Shown: piece after piece, positions 1-8,708 of the stretch
Layout: every line of letters starts with the position of its first letter
How positions within the stretch are numbered: position 1 is the first letter of the stretch
Origin: Halomarina litorea
GTDB lineage: Archaea; Halobacteriota; Halobacteria; Halobacteriales; Haloarculaceae
Direction of reading: 5' to 3'
DNA length: 64,000 nucleotides
Assembly (NCBI RefSeq): GCF_024227715.1
Contig: NZ_CP100448.1
Span: 2,811,655 to 2,875,654 of the forward strand
Position numbers and translations under genes: made by a program
The notes under the pieces: model-generated
Told to the model about the DNA's origin: nothing
What the model saw: the letters and a program-made list of their open reading frames with translations, nothing else
Databases searched by the model: none

Positions 1-374
1 TCGCAGGCCTCGCGGAGGTACTCGTGGATGGAGCCGTGGCCCCACTCGTCGAGTTGGTCGTGGACGGCCGTGTAGCGGTCGTCGGGGTCGTCGCCGAAGG
101 TGAACAGCGCCTCGGTACACCCCGCGTCCGCGCCCGTCCGACAGGTCTCGCGGATCTCCTCGGGCGTCATCAGCGACGCCTGTCCCGGCACGTCGTAGTA
201 CGTACAGTACGTGCAGGTGTACCGACAGGCGGTCGTCAGCGGCAGGAAGACGTTTCGCGCGAAGGTGAGTTCGTCGGCGCTCGCCACCTCGACGGGCGTC
301 ACCGCGAGCGCCCGCTCGACGGCCGCCTCCTCGATTCGCACGTCGACGCCGTACGCCGCGGCACCCGGTATCAC
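1..374 (-). CDS. cofG: CofG, 7,8-didemethyl-8-hydroxy-5-deazariboflavin (Fo) synthase subunit 1 (N-terminal part)
   Basis: This is the N-terminal ~124 residues; the C-terminus runs off the left edge of the window. The protein begins with a GTG codon (V/M-IPGAAAYGVDV). It carries the radical-SAM signature CRYTCTYC, with cysteines at residues 50, 54 and 57 that would bind the [4Fe-4S] cluster. With CofH, CofG joins a tyrosine-derived fragment to a pyrimidine to make Fo, the chromophore of coenzyme F420. cofC, a second F420 gene, lies 183 bases upstream on the same strand, which supports the call. A TATA-like box about 27 bases upstream fits a leaderless start at the GTG. The assignment is strong because of the CxxxCxxC spacing, the flanking sequence and the neighbour. 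Confidence 0.93.
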   Translation of the reverse strand, partial: MIPGAAAYGVDVRIEEAAVERALAVTPVEVASADELTFARNVFLPLTTACRYTCTYCTYYDVPGQASLMTPEEIRETCRTGADAGCTEALFTFGDDPDDRYTAVHDQLDEWGHGSIHEYLREAC

Positions 375-395
375 GCTCTGTCGTCGCGTGCGGAG

Positions 396-405
396 GTACA
401 AAAGG
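396..405 (-). promoter_or_regulatory. TATA-like promoter box of cofG
   Basis: Read on the minus strand this is CCTTTTGTAC, in a GC-rich background. Its centre is about 27 bases upstream of the cofG GTG, the usual spacing for a leaderless haloarchaeal transcript. Confidence 0.5.
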
Positions 406-557
406 CTGTCAGTCCGGGTGGATCCCGGCGACAGCGTGGCTACGTGACTGCAGACGGGCTTCCGTGCGCGCACGAGTGGACGGGTGCCGGGCCGGGCGGA
501 GCCGCGGCGACGGACTCGTCCGCGCGTGCTACGACAACGCACGACACGACAAAGCTG

Positions 558-1184
558 TTACCCCCGTTCGCGCCGCACCGGGCGGACCCGACCGTCGCCC
601 GTCTCGACGTCGAACGCGTGGTCGTCGAGCCACCGCCGCGCGGTCCCCTCACCGTGGAGGAGCACCTCCACGAGGTCCGCGGGTTCGTCGACGTCCGTCC
701 CGAGTCGGTAGGAGTCGACCGTCTCGAATGTCAGGCCCGCCGTCTCGCAGGCCCGCCGGTGGTCGCGGAACGACGCGCCGTGGTAGTCCGCACGGAACGC
801 GGAGTCGCGCACGACGAGGGCGTTCGTCCCGCCGCCGCGCCCCGGCGCAACCACCACGTCGCCGTCCGTCTCGAACAGGCGACCGAGCGCGCGAGGGGTC
901 GCGAGCGGCAGGTCCGCCATCACGACCGCGACCGGGCGCTCCGGGAGCGACTCGTCGACGACGGCGTCGACCGCCCTCGAGAGTGACCGGTCGTCCACCC
1001 GCACCCGAGCGGGACAGTCGAACGGTTCGGTGGCGAGCACCGTCGGGTCGTGGCCCGCCGCCCGAACCGCCCCGAGGACGTCGTCGAGCATCGCCCGGGC
1101 GAACGCCGGCCGCTCCTCGCGGTCCAGCAGGTCCGCGAGCCGGGTCTTCGGGTCCGCGACGCGATAGGGGACGACGACGCGCAT
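558..1184 (-). CDS. cofC: CofC, 2-phospho-L-lactate guanylyltransferase
   Basis: Protein of 208 residues. It activates 2-phospho-L-lactate with GTP (or phosphoenolpyruvate in some lineages) to give the nucleotidyl donor that CofD uses to make F420-0. The ATG was chosen because the protein then starts MRVVVPYRVADPKTRLA, the expected first strand and Lys-containing nucleotide loop of the CofC/MobA-like fold; the open frame runs further upstream, but there it matches a different, broken gene. Internal features typical of the family are VVMADLPLATP, a metal-binding Asp in the second strand region, and a Gly-rich GRGGGTNAL stretch. It lies upstream of cofG on the same strand. Confidence 0.9.
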   Translation of the reverse strand: MRVVVPYRVADPKTRLADLLDREERPAFARAMLDDVLGAVRAAGHDPTVLATEPFDCPARVRVDDRSLSRAVDAVVDESLPERPVAVVMADLPLATPRALGRLFETDGDVVVAPGRGGGTNALVVRDSAFRADYHGASFRDHRRACETAGLTFETVDSYRLGTDVDEPADLVEVLLHGEGTARRWLDDHAFDVETGDGRVRPVRRERG

Positions 1185-1260
1185 GTGTCCGGTGTGGACG
1201 GCCCCCGAGGTTGAAGCTAGCGGTCCATGCGCACGGAGAGTGAGTCGCCGGGCGGGCCGG

Positions 1261-1590
1261 TCAGCGGATCCGCGACACCGTCGACCACAGGTCGGCGAAG
1301 AAGGGGTCGGGGTCGTCCAGCGAGGGGTAGTCGAAGTGGGGCTGTTCGACCAGCGACCGCAACACGGCCGGTATCTCGGGGGGGGGACGCCGCCGCAGCG
1401 TTTCAGAAAGAGGTGGCCGACGAGCGCCCACGTCGTCGGGACGTTCCCCCGCTCGAACAGGTCAACGAGCCAGCGCCACGTCTCGCGGACGTCCCGCATC
1501 CGGTCGAGGTGGTACCGGCGACGCTCGGGGTAGTGGTCGTGATACCCCCCAGATGAGCTCGGCGTCGAGCGAGATGACGACTGCCTTCAC
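1261..1590 (-). pseudogene. Truncated, frameshifted polysaccharide deacetylase-like gene
   Basis: Starting from a GTG at 1588-1590, the first frame reads KAVVISLDAELIWG, the N-terminal strand and metal-binding Asp of haloarchaeal polysaccharide deacetylase-like proteins. The frame is then lost at a run of six C (1545-1550). It resumes one frame over with YHDHYPERRRYH and a conserved WRWLVDLFERGNVPTTWALVG..HLFL block, is lost again at a run of nine G (1378-1386), and continues to a TGA at 1261-1263. Only about 108 residues are left, and the catalytic His and C-terminal half are absent. Both breaks fall in homopolymers, so sequencing error could explain the frameshifts, but not the missing C-terminus. 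A TATA-like TTTATTG survives upstream near 1617-1625. Confidence 0.75.
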
Positions 1591-1818
1591 GAGGCGAAGG
1601 GCAATATGGGTAACAATAAAGTTTTGTGAGCGCTCCGACAGGATCGGCGGCGGCCGACTGGCGGGGGCGGGCGCACCGACGCTCCGGAGCGGCGCCACTC
1701 ACGGGCGTTCGAGGGGTCGGAACGTCGAATCGCCGGGTCCGCGATACGGCGCGGGGAGACACGTCACTCGGGCCGTCGCCCGGGTGGCGGTCCGGCGCTG
1801 GTCGCCCGAGGGGTGCGG

Positions 1819-2091
1819 TCAGGCGGGGACGGTGAGGACGCTCCCGCAGTCACACGCGTAGAAGTCCCGCCGGCCCTCCCAGCCGACGACTTTCCCCGTC
1901 CGGCCGCAGTCGGGACACGCCACCAGGACTTTCGTCCCACGGGTCAGGTCGCGACACGGCGACCCCGCACGGCCGAGTTCGTGCAGGACCGTCGCGGGGC
2001 GACTCTCGGGGACCTGATGGCGTCCCGGGTTGCGGTGGATCGGTCGGAAGTCGTAGAAGGACGTGTAGGGGTCGGTCGCGAGTTCACTCAT
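1819..2091 (-). CDS. Small zinc-ribbon-like protein of unknown function
   Basis: A 90-residue protein. The N-terminal half is basic and Pro/His-containing (MSELATDPYTSFYDF). The C-terminal half has ACPDCGRTGK and YACDCGSVLTV, two knuckles that make a plausible four-cysteine zinc ribbon. I do not recognise a named family. The Cys pairs, the start at ATG and a clean stop support it as a real gene. Its neighbours, a broken deacetylase and cetZ on the same strand, say nothing about its role. Confidence 0.65.
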   Translation of the reverse strand: MSELATDPYTSFYDFRPIHRNPGRHQVPESRPATVLHELGRAGSPCRDLTRGTKVLVACPDCGRTGKVVGWEGRRDFYACDCGSVLTVPA

Positions 2092-2191
2092 GGTACCGAC
2101 GGTAGGAGTTCACGCCGGGTAACGGGCAGGGTTCGGACGTGCGGCGCGGTACCGCGGGAACGGGTCCCGGTGGGCGGCCGGCCGACCCGCC

Positions 2192-3364
2192 TCAGAACAG
2201 GGGTTCGAGTTCGTCGCTCGTGTCGTGGACGAGGCTCTCCAGGTTCCGCTCGCTGGCGTCGCGAATCTCGTCGATGTTGTCCTGGGCCTCGATGGCGACC
2301 TGCTGGAGTTCCTTGATGCGCGGCGCGTTCGTCACGCCCGCGAGGAGGACGACGCTCGCGACGAAGTCGCCGTCGTTGAGCGGGTAGTCGCCGCCGCGGA
2401 CCTCCATGCTCCCGGTCTGCTCCTCCATCCACTTGCGGCCGCGCTCGATTCCCTTCCGGTTGAGGTACCGCGAGGGACCGGCCATGACGAGGAGGCCGCG
2501 CTCGACGCCGCCGACCTCACAGGGCATGGTGAGGCGACCGAGCGCCGCCTTCCGGACCAGCGAGGTGATGCGGTTGGTCGTCTGGGCCGCGTCGAGTTCG
2601 TCGCCGCCCGTACCCCGGAACCGCGAGAGCAGGCCCGTGTCCTCGCGCTCGATGGTCTCGCTCGCGTAGCCGACGGTGGAGACGCCGCCGCCCGCGAGCG
2701 TGTTGATGATCTCGGAGGAGTCGACGACGCTCTCTGCGACCTCGCCGCCGCGTCGGACCTCGCCGGCCCCGAACAGGAGGCCGAAGCGCTCGACGATCTC
2801 GGCGTTGATGTCGTCGTAGCCGCCCTGAACCGACTCGCCGGCCTGTCGCCAGTTGTCGTTATCGAAGACGAGCAGGTTGTCCGTCTCGCGGACGAACGTC
2901 TGGAACGACCGGGCCGCGTTGAGCGTGTAGATGCCGCCCTCGTCGCTGCCGGGGAGGACGCCGAGTGCGTACACCGGTTCCGTGTAGATGCGCTTGAGGT
3001 GGCGCGCGAGGACAGGCCCGCCGCCGGACCCCGTCCCGCCGCCCATCCCGGCGACGATGAGGAACGCGTCGACCTCGTGGGCCGGGATGTCGTCCATCGC
3101 GCTCATCACCTCGTCGATGTCCTCCTCGGCGACCTCCGCGCCGAGTTCGTTGTCCGCACCGACGCCGTGCCCTTTCACGCGCGACTGCCCGATGAGCACG
3201 CGGCGCTCCTCGGGGACCCGTTCGAGGCCCATCAGGTCGGCCTTCGCGGTGTTGACCGCGAGCGCTGCCCGGACGATGTTGGACCCGGTCCGTTCGTCGT
3301 ACTCGAGGAATCGGTCGAGGATCTTCCCGCCGGCCTGCCCAAAGCCGATCATTGCCAGCTTCAT
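2192..3364 (-). CDS. cetZ: CetZ, tubulin/FtsZ-superfamily cell-shape protein
   Basis: Protein of 390 residues, the normal size for CetZ. The N-terminus [22 protein letters not shown] is the nucleotide-binding strand and loop of haloarchaeal CetZ. The GTP-binding tubulin signature GGGTGSGGG is at about residues 108-116. NTAKAD near residue 38 and the asparagine-rich VFDNDNW region are also typical. CetZ proteins polymerise with GTP and control cell shape and motility in haloarchaea, apart from the FtsZ1/FtsZ2 division proteins. The C-terminal tail ends [11 protein letters not shown]. Which CetZ orthologue group it belongs to needs a tree; the length and N-terminus fit CetZ1-like members. Confidence 0.93.
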   Translation of the reverse strand: MKLAMIGFGQAGGKILDRFLEYDERTGSNIVRAALAVNTAKADLMGLERVPEERRVLIGQSRVKGHGVGADNELGAEVAEEDIDEVMSAMDDIPAHEVDAFLIVAGMGGGTGSGGGPVLARHLKRIYTEPVYALGVLPGSDEGGIYTLNAARSFQTFVRETDNLLVFDNDNWRQAGESVQGGYDDINAEIVERFGLLFGAGEVRRGGEVAESVVDSSEIINTLAGGGVSTVGYASETIEREDTGLLSRFRGTGGDELDAAQTTNRITSLVRKAALGRLTMPCEVGGVERGLLVMAGPSRYLNRKGIERGRKWMEEQTGSMEVRGGDYPLNDGDFVASVVLLAGVTNAPRIKELQQVAIEAQDNIDEIRDASERNLESLVHDTSDELEPLF

Positions 3365-3502
3365 TCTGTCGAAGAGAACGTGACCTGCTGTATAACTCTT
3401 GGTACTAGGATAGTAGTGCGAGACGAGAGGTCAGTCGACGTACATTCCGTCGGGGCGTCGAGACCGGGCCACGACGGGCGTGGACCCCGTGGCGCCGTCT
3501 GG

Positions 3503-4417
3503 CTACTCCGCGGGAATCGAGTCGGTCCGGCGTTCTTCGAGTCCCAGGTACTCGCCGAGCGTGGTCAGGTCGGCCTCGCTCCGCCCGAACGCCTCGACGT
3601 CGTTGTCGTCGGTGGTGTTGTCCATGCGCAGCGACCGCGCCTGGTCCTTCCCCATCGGCCCGCCGAGGGCACCGAGGAGGCCGAGACCGATGTCGGCCAT
3701 CGCCATCGGGAGCGGGAGGGGGGTGTAGGAGTGGCCCTCGGCGCGGTGGGCCATCTTCGCCACCTGCGCCATCGTGAGGACCTGCGGCCCGCCCACCTCG
3801 TAGGTGTGACCGTCGTGTGCGTCGTCTTCGACAGCGTCGGCGAGCATGGGGACGAGGTCACCCACCCAGATGGGCTGGAACTTCGTGTCGCCGCCGCCGG
3901 GGAGCGGCGAGGCCGGGCGCGGCGCGAGTTTCTTCGTGAACGGGACGAACTCGCCGCCGTCGCCGAAGACGACGGACGGCCGGAAGATGACGTAGTCGAG
4001 ACCGGAGGCCTCGACGACCTTCTCGGCCTGCCCCTTCGACTGGATGTAGGCGGTGTCGCCCTCCGGGTCCGCGCCGAGCGCGCTCATCTGGACGACCTTG
4101 GGGACGCCGTGGTCCTTCGCGGCCTGCACGACGTTCTCGGTGCCCTGCAGGTGTATCTCGAAGTGCTTGCGGTTCCCGCCGTCCGGGCGGAACAGCGGCG
4201 AGAGGGCGACGAGGTTGACGACGGCGGCCCGGCCCTCGAAGGCCGACTCGATGGAGTCGTAGTCGGTGATGTCGCCCGCCGCGGTGTCGACGCCCGCGGG
4301 GACCTCGCTGTCGTCGGGCGAACTCGACATCGCCGTGACGTCGTGGCCGCGCTCCGCGAGTTCGCCACAGAGCTTCGACCCGATGAACCCCGTACCGCCG
4401 ACGACGAGTACGTTCAT
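3503..4417 (-). CDS. NAD(P)-binding epimerase-like protein (atypical SDR, NDUFA9-like)
   Basis: Protein of 304 residues with the Rossmann motif GGTGFIG at residues 7-13 and the ordering of an atypical short-chain dehydrogenase. [13 protein letters not shown] segment follows the second strand, and a QMSALGAD segment with Y..SK (residues YIQSKGQAE) replaces the classical catalytic motif. The C-terminal part ([26 protein letters not shown]) is like the NDUFA9/complex-I-associated family common in haloarchaea. The substrate cannot be told from sequence. It lies 138 bases downstream of the cetZ start on the same strand, so its transcription is independent of cetZ. Confidence 0.8.
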   Translation of the reverse strand: MNVLVVGGTGFIGSKLCGELAERGHDVTAMSSSPDDSEVPAGVDTAAGDITDYDSIESAFEGRAAVVNLVALSPLFRPDGGNRKHFEIHLQGTENVVQAAKDHGVPKVVQMSALGADPEGDTAYIQSKGQAEKVVEASGLDYVIFRPSVVFGDGGEFVPFTKKLAPRPASPLPGGGDTKFQPIWVGDLVPMLADAVEDDAHDGHTYEVGGPQVLTMAQVAKMAHRAEGHSYTPLPLPMAMADIGLGLLGALGGPMGKDQARSLRMDNTTDDNDVEAFGRSEADLTTLGEYLGLEERRTDSIPAE

Positions 4418-4498
4418 GTCAGTAGGGACGAGCGGAACGACCGTAAACCTACGCCGACCGGAAGGGCTGGCCGGTGGTCGATACTCCCGACGGGACCC

Positions 4499-4950
4499 CT
4501 ACGCTCGCCGCCACGAGAGGAGGGCCGCGAGGGCGAACGCCACGAGGCCGACGACCGAGGCGGCGACGCCACCGAGGAGGAAGACGACGCCCGGGGCGCC
4601 GCAGACGGAGGAGAACACGACGACGCCGTAGCGGGTCCCCTCGTGGACGACGGCGGCCCCGAACGTGCCGACCCCGTCGGGGTGTACCTCGCTCGACCCG
4701 TTCCGCAGGTCGGCGAGGGCCTCGTCGAACACCTCGCGCCCGCGCGGCGAGAGGTCCTCGTACCGTACCGTCTCGCTGGGCACGTCGGCCGACTCGTTCG
4801 GCCCGAGGCGCTCGATGGTGATTCCGGACCCCGCCACGCAGGGGTCGGTGGAGTTGAGATAGAGACCGTATCCGGTCGAGGCGACGCCCCCGCGAGGACG
4901 AGGAGGGCGAGGAGTCGGACGAATCGGACGAATCGGACGACGGAGGGCAT
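4499..4950 (-). pseudogene. Membrane-anchored protein of unknown function, with an apparent N-terminal frameshift
   Basis: The body of this gene encodes an extracytoplasmic domain ([20 protein letters not shown] onward) and a C-terminal membrane segment ([20 protein letters not shown]) followed by SWRRA. In its own frame the upstream sequence is only Arg/Pro-rich. In the neighbouring frame an ATG at 4948-4950 begins [21 protein letters not shown], a convincing signal or membrane segment that would join the body if one more C were present in the run at 4887-4891. So the gene is either recently inactivated or carries a sequencing error there. The family is unknown. It is convergent with nothing and sits 88 bases from the divergent tmk start. 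Confidence 0.6.
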
Positions 4951-5038
4951 CCCTCCGAGGGTCGACGTGACGTGGCAAGTACCGTCTCCCGAATCGCCCA
5001 ATCGGGGCGCTTTACACCCCCGACGGCCACCGTCGGGT

Positions 5039-5623
5039 ATGCTCGTCACGCTCGAAGGAATCGACGGGTCCGGCAAGACCACGGCGTGGGAGGCCCTCCA
5101 CGACTCCCACCCCGACCTCACGTACACCGCCGAGCCCACCGACTCGTGGTACGGCGAGGCCGTCAGGCGGTCGCTCGCGGACGACGACGCCGACCCGATG
5201 GCCGACCTGTTCCTCTTCACCGCCGACCACGCCGACCACCTCTCTCGGGTGGTCCGCCCCGCCCTCGAACGCGGCGAGGTGGTCGTCTCCGACCGCTACT
5301 CCGACTCGCGGTACGCCTACCAGGGGGCGAGTCTCGCGGGCGTCATCAAGCGCCCGATGGAGTACGTCCGTGGCATTCACCAGCCGTTCACCCGACCGCC
5401 GGACGCGACCATCTACTTCGACGTGGACCCGCAGGTGGGCGCGGAGCGCGCGGGCGCGACGGACAAGTTCGAGGCCGCCGGCTACCTCGCCGCGGTCCAG
5501 GAGAACTACGAGACGCTCGTCGGCTACGAGCCCGAGCGGTTCGTCCGCGTGGACGCCGAGCAGTCGCCCGAGGCAGTTCTCGAAGCCGTCGAGGACGCCC
5601 TCGACCGGATTCTCGACGGGTAG
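5039..5623 (+). CDS. tmk: Thymidylate kinase (dTMP kinase)
   Basis: Protein of 194 residues. It phosphorylates dTMP to dTDP with ATP in dTTP synthesis. The P-loop GIDGSGKT is at residues 7-14, the EPTDSWYG segment contacts nucleotide, and [19 protein letters not shown] is the DRY substrate-binding motif. The length is normal for the family. The ATG at 5039 is used because the family starts within a few residues of the first strand ([14 protein letters not shown]); a long open frame further upstream is only the GC-rich shadow of genes on the other strand. Confidence 0.95.
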   Translation: MLVTLEGIDGSGKTTAWEALHDSHPDLTYTAEPTDSWYGEAVRRSLADDDADPMADLFLFTADHADHLSRVVRPALERGEVVVSDRYSDSRYAYQGASLAGVIKRPMEYVRGIHQPFTRPPDATIYFDVDPQVGAERAGATDKFEAAGYLAAVQENYETLVGYEPERFVRVDAEQSPEAVLEAVEDALDRILDG

Positions 5624-5742
5624 TCGAGTCAGAGCTGCCGGACGACGGGCGCGCTCGCGGTGTCGACGCAGAACGCGGCGGTTCCGAGGAGGGTGGTGGC
5701 GGCGGTGGCGGTCGGGGGGCGATTCGGGGGACTGCGGCCGGG

Positions 5743-5943
5743 TCAGACCTCGGGGTCGAACCGGACGTTCGTGGGGAGCCGTGACTGCTCGGCGACGAAG
5801 TAGACCGTCGCGGCCAGCGCCGTCAGCACGACGACGACCGGCCGGGCGGCGACGGGGGCGAGCACCGCGTTCCAGAGGACGCCCGAGATGGCGAACGTGA
5901 GGAGTGCCAGCGCGACCGTATCGACGAGATTGTAGCGGGACAT
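5743..5943 (-). CDS. Small two-helix membrane protein
   Basis: A 66-residue protein with two predicted membrane segments: VALALLTFAISGVLWNAVLA and ARPVVVVLTALAATVYFVA. The ATG at 5941-5943 (MSRYNLVDTVAL) is preferred to one 66 bases upstream, because the upstream extension is polar and overlaps a TATA-like ACAAAAGT on the minus strand near 5977. I do not recognise the family. Confidence 0.6.
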   Translation of the reverse strand: MSRYNLVDTVALALLTFAISGVLWNAVLAPVAARPVVVVLTALAATVYFVAEQSRLPTNVRFDPEV

Positions 5944-6045
5944 GGGGAGTGTTCTCGACGGTAGATTCGCGTCGAGAACTTTTGTACCCCACGAAAACGA
6001 GCGTTTCACTTCACGGACGACTGTGTAAGATTCCCGTCAGCGAGC

Positions 6046-6381
6046 CTACCGACGGGGGCTGTTCTCCCCGGCGTACCGCGAGGGGAGTTCGACGTCGTCC
6101 GGGGCGGGCATCCAGAAGTAGTCGAAGGCGACGCCGAGGGCGAGGGGCAAGACGAGGGCGATGGCGACGACGGCCCCCGTACTCCCGAGGTCGAACCCGA
6201 GGAACGACCCGAGGACGAGCGTCACCGCCAGCATGGCGACGGGGGTGATGAACAGCGTGAACACGACCGGTCCCCACTGCGTGTCGAGGCGGACGCGGAA
6301 GAAGCGCGTGAAGAGGGCGGCGACGGCCGTGTTCACCCCGACGATGACGAGCAGGCCGAGGACACCGAGCAGGGTTGCCAT
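6046..6381 (-). CDS. Three- or four-helix membrane protein of unknown function
   Basis: A 111-residue protein. MATLLGVLGLLVIVGVNTAVA is a likely first helix. Two further hydrophobic stretches follow (VVFTLFITPVAMLAVTLVLG and VVAIALVLPLALGVAFDYFW), then a polar tail. The inner ATG is chosen because the 39 extra codons upstream are polar and run into the divergent E1-alpha promoter region. This type of small membrane protein is common and unstudied in haloarchaea. Confidence 0.6.
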   Translation of the reverse strand: MATLLGVLGLLVIVGVNTAVAALFTRFFRVRLDTQWGPVVFTLFITPVAMLAVTLVLGSFLGFDLGSTGAVVAIALVLPLALGVAFDYFWMPAPDDVELPSRYAGENSPRR

Positions 6382-6492
6382 GTCCCAGATACGAGCGGCG
6401 GCCACTTTGCCGTGTCGACTGTCCGCGGGCGACCGCACAGGGAGAGCGTGGTCACCGCAACCACTTTCACCCACACCTGCCACGTCGCGCAC

Positions 6493-7524
6493 ATGCACCG
6501 GGTCATCGGCGAGCGCTCACTCTCGGAGACGCGCTACGACGAGGCGACGGCGCGGGCCATGCTGACCGACATGGTCCGGGCGCGCACGCTCGACGACCGG
6601 GCCGTCTCCCTCCAGCGCCGGGGCTGGATGTCGGGCTACCCGCCGTTCCGGGGACAGGAAGCCTCGCAGGTCGGTGCGGCCCACGCCCTCCGGGAGGACG
6701 ATTGGCTGGTCCCGACCTACCGCTCGAACGCCGCCCAACTCGCCCGCGGCGTCCCGATGAGCGACGTCCTCCGGTTCCGCCGGGGCTACCCCGAGTTCCA
6801 CTCGGACCACGACCTGCCCGTCATGCCCCAGACCGTCCCCATCGCCTCCCAGATACCCCACGCGGCGGGCCTCGGGATGGCCGCCGACTACGACGGGGCG
6901 GACTGCGCCGTCCTCTGTTGTTTCGGCGACGGCGCGACGAGCGAGGGCGACTTCCACGAGGGGCTGAACTTCGCGGGCGTCTTCGACGCACCCGTCGTCT
7001 TCTTCTGCGAGAACAACGGGTGGGCCATCTCCACCCCCGAGTCGCGCCAGACGGCGAGCGAGTCCATCGCCGTCAAGGCCGACGCCTACGGGATGGAGGG
7101 CCTGCAGGTCGACGGGAACGACCCGCTCGCGGTCCGCGACGCCGTCGAACAGGGCCTCGAATCGGCGCGCGGGGGCGACCCCGTCCTCGTCGAGAGCCTC
7201 ACCTACCGGCAGGGTCCGCACACGACGAGCGACGACCCCTCGGTCTACCGCGACGAGAGGCCCGACCTGCCGGCGTGGCGCACCCGCGACCCGATAGACC
7301 GCCTCGTGGAGTACCTCCGCGAGGAGGGGGCCATCCGCGACGACTTCCTCGGGAACGCCCGCGACGAGGCGTCCGAGGAGGTCAGCGCGGCGGTGCGGGC
7401 CGTCGAGGAGAGTGAGGACGAGGCGGGGCCGGACCCCGACGACCTGTTCGACCACGTGTACGCCGACCTGCCGCCGCGCCTGCGCGAGCAACGCGAGTAC
7501 GTCCGCGCCCGCTCGCGGCGATAG
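6493..7524 (+). CDS. Thiamine-pyrophosphate-dependent 2-oxoacid dehydrogenase, E1 alpha subunit
   Basis: Protein of 343 residues with the full E1-alpha pattern. GYPPFRGQEASQVGAAHAL is followed by TYRSNAAQLARGVP, then the thiamine pyrophosphate/Mg2+ motif beginning GDGATSEGDFHEG and ending ENNGW, and a phosphorylation-loop-like region near HTTSDDPSVYRD. It would decarboxylate a 2-oxoacid (branched-chain or pyruvate-like) together with an E1-beta subunit. No E1-beta, E2 or E3 gene is nearby, so its partner must be encoded elsewhere or it acts differently. The next gene, a TrmB-type regulator, is convergent with no bases between the two stop codons. The substrate is not predictable from sequence alone. 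Confidence 0.85.
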   Translation: MHRVIGERSLSETRYDEATARAMLTDMVRARTLDDRAVSLQRRGWMSGYPPFRGQEASQVGAAHALREDDWLVPTYRSNAAQLARGVPMSDVLRFRRGYPEFHSDHDLPVMPQTVPIASQIPHAAGLGMAADYDGADCAVLCCFGDGATSEGDFHEGLNFAGVFDAPVVFFCENNGWAISTPESRQTASESIAVKADAYGMEGLQVDGNDPLAVRDAVEQGLESARGGDPVLVESLTYRQGPHTTSDDPSVYRDERPDLPAWRTRDPIDRLVEYLREEGAIRDDFLGNARDEASEEVSAAVRAVEESEDEAGPDPDDLFDHVYADLPPRLREQREYVRARSRR

Positions 7525-8283
7525 CTAGCGGGCGCCGAGGCGCCCCTCGATGAGGCGGATGAACACGCCCGCGAAGGCCGTCTCGGCGCTCCAGATGGCC
7601 GTCTCTGCGGGCGCGTCACCCTCCCCGACACCGTCGTCGACGACGCTCAGGAGCACCGTCGCCCCGTCGGCGATGAGCAGGCGACCGCTGCGGCTCTCCC
7701 AGTCGCGGAACTCGGTGAGTTCGTGGGTCTCGACGCCGTCGGCGTCGAACCGGTCGAGGACGCCCCGGTCGCCGCCGACCACCTGCACCGACAGGCCGCG
7801 GTCGCGCGCCGCCGCGAGCGCCTCGACCACCTCGTCGGTGGCGAGTGGGGGGTGTTCGGTGGCGAACAGCACCGACGACTCCGCCTCCTCGACGAGGCGG
7901 GTGATGCGCGTCGTCACGGTGTCGAAGCCCTCGACGGTCCAGACGCCCTCCTGCTGGCCCTCCGGTTCTCCCTCGCGTTCGACCGCCCGGAGGTAGTCGA
8001 ACGCCTGCGACTCCGCGCGCTCGAAGCGCCGACGGAGCTGTGCGCTCGCCTCCTCTAAGTCGACCGCGCGGTACTGGATGGGCGAGGACTGCTGGATGGC
8101 GACGAGGCCGCGCTCTTCCAGTCGGTCGGCCGCGCCGTACACCTGCGAGCGGGGGACGTCGACGACGCGGGCGACGTCGCTGGCGGAGCCGACGCCGAGG
8201 GTGACGAGCGCGATGAACACCTTCGCCTCGTACGTGGAGAGCCCGAGTTCCTCGAGGGCGTCGACGGCCGCCTGCTGGTCCAT
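7525..8283 (-). CDS. TrmB-family transcriptional regulator
   Basis: Protein of 252 residues. The N-terminal ~70 residues form a winged helix-turn-helix of TrmB type (LGLSTYEAKVFIALVTLG, VDVPRSQVYGAADRLEERG). A short coiled linker follows (LRRRFERAESQAFDYLRAVE), and the C-terminal half is an effector-sensing, phospholipase-D-like region (TRITRLVEEAESSVLFAT). TrmB-family proteins regulate sugar and central metabolism in archaea. Here the gene abuts the end of an E1-alpha gene tail-to-tail. The sequence does not show the ligand or targets. Confidence 0.85.
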   Translation of the reverse strand: MDQQAAVDALEELGLSTYEAKVFIALVTLGVGSASDVARVVDVPRSQVYGAADRLEERGLVAIQQSSPIQYRAVDLEEASAQLRRRFERAESQAFDYLRAVEREGEPEGQQEGVWTVEGFDTVTTRITRLVEEAESSVLFATEHPPLATDEVVEALAAARDRGLSVQVVGGDRGVLDRFDADGVETHELTEFRDWESRSGRLLIADGATVLLSVVDDGVGEGDAPAETAIWSAETAFAGVFIRLIEGRLGAR

Positions 8284-8339
8284 GGGGCGGGCTATTCGTC
8301 CGCCCGGTTTAGCTGTCGCGGTGTCACACCGCCCGGGGG

Positions 8340-8615
8340 TCAGACGGCGTCGGTCGGGTCGTGGCGCTCCCGGACGCGTTCGACCTCGGCGGCGTAGCGC
8401 TCGCGGGTCGCCGGGTCGTCGACGGTGCCGAGGTTGTCGGGCGAGACGTCGAGGGCTGCCGTCGTCTCCCGGTCGTCGCCGGTGAAACTCGTCAGCGCAC
8501 GCTCCTTGCGGAAGTCACGCTCGCCGTCGGGCGTGGCGTAGGTGAGGATGATGAGGTTCTGCTCGTCGTCGGAGTAGGTGCGCTCGACCAGCCAGACCCG
8601 GACTGTGTCGTCCAT
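8340..8615 (-). CDS. Conserved haloarchaeal protein of unknown function
   Basis: A 91-residue soluble acidic protein beginning MDDTVRVWLVERTYSDDEQNLIIL. The ATG at 8613-8615 is the first that gives a compact protein, and the open frame upstream is a shadow of trkA. It contains a predicted beta-rich first half and a charged helical C-terminus (RYAAEVERVRERHD). I do not recognise a family. It lies divergent from the TrkA-type gene, 93 bases apart. Confidence 0.65.
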   Translation of the reverse strand: MDDTVRVWLVERTYSDDEQNLIILTYATPDGERDFRKERALTSFTGDDRETTAALDVSPDNLGTVDDPATRERYAAEVERVRERHDPTDAV

Positions 8616-8708
8616 GGCCGTGATACCGGCTCCCGGCGCGTGAATCTGTCGCCCCGAAGACCGCACGACGGGGATACAGTTATGGTCGGGTGTTGGCATA
8701 GGAAGACC

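Noticed and set aside
2225-5623. A very long plus-strand open frame through cetZ and the epimerase-like gene
   Set aside because: It is antisense to well-supported minus-strand genes and is open only because GC-rich sequence has few stop codons. Only its last part, from 5039, is a real gene (tmk).
5624-5742. A hydrophobic ending (LLGTAAFCVDTASAPVVRQL) on the minus strand after the small membrane protein gene
   Set aside because: It lies in frame after that gene's stop codon and has no start codon of its own. It could be a relic, but nothing more supports it.
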